Made by a program: the position numbers and the translations under genes. A stretch of 49,398 nt of DNA from a virus, in the IMG/VR virus record IMGVR_UViG_3300042888_000978, positions 1-49,398 of that record. The stretch is one strand, 5' to 3'. Positions 48,241 to 49,398 of the stretch are shown here, piece after piece. Each line of letters starts with the position of its first letter. Position 1 is the first letter of the stretch. The notes beneath the pieces are model-generated. The model was not told where the DNA came from and ran no database searches. It was given only the letters and a program-made list of their open reading frames with translations.

Positions 48241-48751
48241 TTGCCATATCCTGTACTTGTGCTTCTGCTGCATCGGCCTGAATGTTAACAGCACCCTGTT
48301 GATTTAGAATATCTTCAACTTTATTTTTATCTAGATTACGGTATCCGCGGTTGATATCATTCATTAATTTTTTAGGCATAGTAATTTTGACCATCCATAC
48401 ATCTTCTTGATCAATTTTACCTTTCTTCGTTCCGGGTCTAATATCATCGGGCTTTTTAATTTTTCTAACTTTAGCCAGTTTAGTTTCTGCAAACTGCACT
48501 TTACAGCCATAGTCCAACAGGCGTTTGCCACCTTGCGGTTCGGGCATTTTTTCTTTGGGCCACATGAATGTACACTGCACCCAGTATCTACTTTCAATAG
48601 GACCTTGGACTAGTTCGCCTTCTATCCAATTATCGTAGACGTAGGTGTCTAATTCATCAATAACTCTTTCAAAATCTTTCAAAAGATTGAGACTATTGTT
48701 AGATCCGTATACGTTTTCTATATTAGCTATAATGTCTTTGATGTCGGCCAT
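48218..48751 (-). CDS. Conserved T4-like phage protein, function unknown
   Basis: A 177-residue protein. ATG 48751 is chosen because GGGAG lies 5 bases before it, over an ATG 12 bases further up. Strongly conserved stretches in T4-like marine phages: ERVIDELDTYVYDNWIEGEL, ESRYWVQCTFMWPKEKMP, GGKRLLDYGCKV, RPGTKKGKIDQED. An Ala/Gln-rich tail ends it. A late octamer precedes it. Probably structural or assembly; not known. Confidence 0.66.
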   Translation of the reverse strand: MADIKDIIANIENVYGSNNSLNLLKDFERVIDELDTYVYDNWIEGELVQGPIESRYWVQCTFMWPKEKMPEPQGGKRLLDYGCKVQFAETKLAKVRKIKKPDDIRPGTKKGKIDQEDVWMVKITMPKKLMNDINRGYRNLDKNKVEDILNQQGAVNIQADAAEAQVQDMANAEQPAA

Positions 48752-48765
48752 AGTATCTCCCATTG

Positions 48766-48773
48766 TATTTATT
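48766..48773 (-). promoter_or_regulatory. Late-promoter-like octamer (AATAAATA)
   Basis: Seven of eight match to TATAAATA on the minus strand, 14 bases before the start 48751, with GGGAG between. It probably drives the lysis unit late. Confidence 0.5.
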
Positions 48774-48829
48774 CCGGTAGTTTCTTTAACACAACTTATA
48801 ACTTTTGAAACTTGTTGTTAAATACTGTT

Positions 48830-48874
48830 GTGTTCGGCCACGGACACCAACGGTTTGAGGTCCGTGCCTAACAC
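48830..48874 (+). other. Strong hairpin in the phoH leader
   Basis: An interrupted stem pairs GTGTT with AACAC, GG with CC and CACGGAC with GTCCGTG, with a 14-base loop. It lies between a TTAAATA element upstream and the AGGAGG ribosome site just downstream. No T-run follows, so it is not a simple terminator. It may protect the message, control phoH translation, or be part of a structured RNA. Confidence 0.6.
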
Positions 48875-48895
48875 TTACAGGAGGGCTAACCTTAT

Positions 48896-49398
48896 ATGAA
48901 GAGAAGAAAAGCAGCACCGCTGAAAACAGCTAATGCTCATCATTACCAAACGTCTAACGTCATTAACTTAGTAGATAACACATCTTACAAAAAACGTCCT
49001 AGAGTTCAAATATATCCCAAAAATCTCAGTCAAGAAGACTACCTGTTAAAGCTAAACGATCCAAATAAAATGATTGTGTTTGCTACAGGTCCTGCAGGCA
49101 CGGGTAAAACCATGCTGGCTGTGCAATGGGCTATTGATCAACTCAAATACGGAGATGCTAGCAAGATAATAATTACAAGACCAGCTGTATCAGTAGATGA
49201 AGATCACGGGTTTTTACCCGGGGATCTAAATGAAAAAATGGCCCCTTGGACAAGGCCTATAATGGATGTGATAGCTGAAAATTACAATTCCAAAGAAATT
49301 GAACATATGGTAGCGGAAGGAATCATTGAGACCAGTCCTCTAGCATATATGAGAGGTCGGACTTTTAAAAATTCAGTAATTATAGCAGACGAAATGCA
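48896..49398 (+). CDS. phoH: PhoH-like ATPase (3' end cut by window)
   Basis: The first 167 codons of a protein that runs off the window. The P-loop is ATGPAGTGKTML (GPAGTGKT at 65-72), followed by TRPAVSVDEDHGFLPGDL and the AYMRGRTFKNS and IIADEM parts, all typical of PhoH. The first ~40 residues are basic. PhoH proteins are ATPases with RNA helicase/nuclease links and are a common marine phage gene of unclear purpose. AGGAGG lies 11 bases before the ATG. It is divergent from the minus-strand units. Confidence 0.93.
   Translation, partial: MKRRKAAPLKTANAHHYQTSNVINLVDNTSYKKRPRVQIYPKNLSQEDYLLKLNDPNKMIVFATGPAGTGKTMLAVQWAIDQLKYGDASKIIITRPAVSVDEDHGFLPGDLNEKMAPWTRPIMDVIAENYNSKEIEHMVAEGIIETSPLAYMRGRTFKNSVIIADEM

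Overview
This window looks like part of the genome of a T4-superfamily myovirus (contractile-tailed phage) of an aquatic Gram-negative bacterium. The evidence is a T4-type replisome core (family B polymerase, gp45-type sliding clamp, RNase H-like 5' nuclease, DsbA-like protein), PhoH, dCMP deaminase, MazG and FolE, many small tightly overlapping genes of the kind shared by marine T4-like phages, and octamers matching the T4 late-promoter consensus TATAAATA. Base composition is AT-rich by eye. No photosynthesis genes are present, so a heterotrophic host is at least as likely as a cyanobacterium. The host cannot be fixed from this window.

Layout. (1) Positions 1-13958, plus strand: tail collar/fibre proteins (one cut by the window edge, then three large paralogues), a duplicated pair of probable virion proteins, a small conserved protein, a cluster of four glycosyltransferase-like proteins plus one unknown, and an N-terminal-twitch radical SAM enzyme. 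(2) 14010-32481, minus strand: a long operon read from DsbA-like, a membrane protein, DNA polymerase and clamp, through a DNA-modification block (DpdA-like transglycosylase, QueD-like, glycosyltransferase, FolE, QueE-like), dCMP deaminase, an AbrB-MazG fusion and RNase H, to small conserved proteins. It ends at a convergent terminator near 14003-14024. (3) 32568-42721, minus strand: DnaJ and ClpA chaperones, then a block of Lys-rich modular proteins, several with N-termini resembling the T4 capsid-targeting sequence. This block also holds a NMNAT-like nucleotidyltransferase and an IscA/ErpA-type Fe-S protein. (4) 42779-48751, minus strand: two conserved T4-like proteins and a lysis cassette (GH19 endolysin, spanin-like pair, holin-like protein, class 3 lipase, several lipoproteins). 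(5) 48896-49398, plus strand: the start of phoH behind a strong 5'-leader hairpin.

Transcription punctuation can be read from the sequence. Hairpin-plus-U-tract terminators at about 42732-42758 and 32512-32544 split the minus-strand genes into three units. Three sigma70-type promoters (-35/-10 spacing of 17 in each) precede clpA, the dsbA-like gene and the clamp gene. TATAAATA-like late promoters precede tail genes and several minus-strand genes.

The most interesting system is the apparent 7-deazaguanine DNA-modification module (FolE, QueD-like, QueE-like, DpdA-like, with an embedded glycosyltransferase and no QueC in the window). Next come the cluster of putative capsid-targeted internal head proteins that includes an enzyme, and a ClpA homologue that keeps an IGF ClpP-docking tripeptide next to a DnaJ. 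All functional assignments rest on motif recognition by eye; no database search was run.
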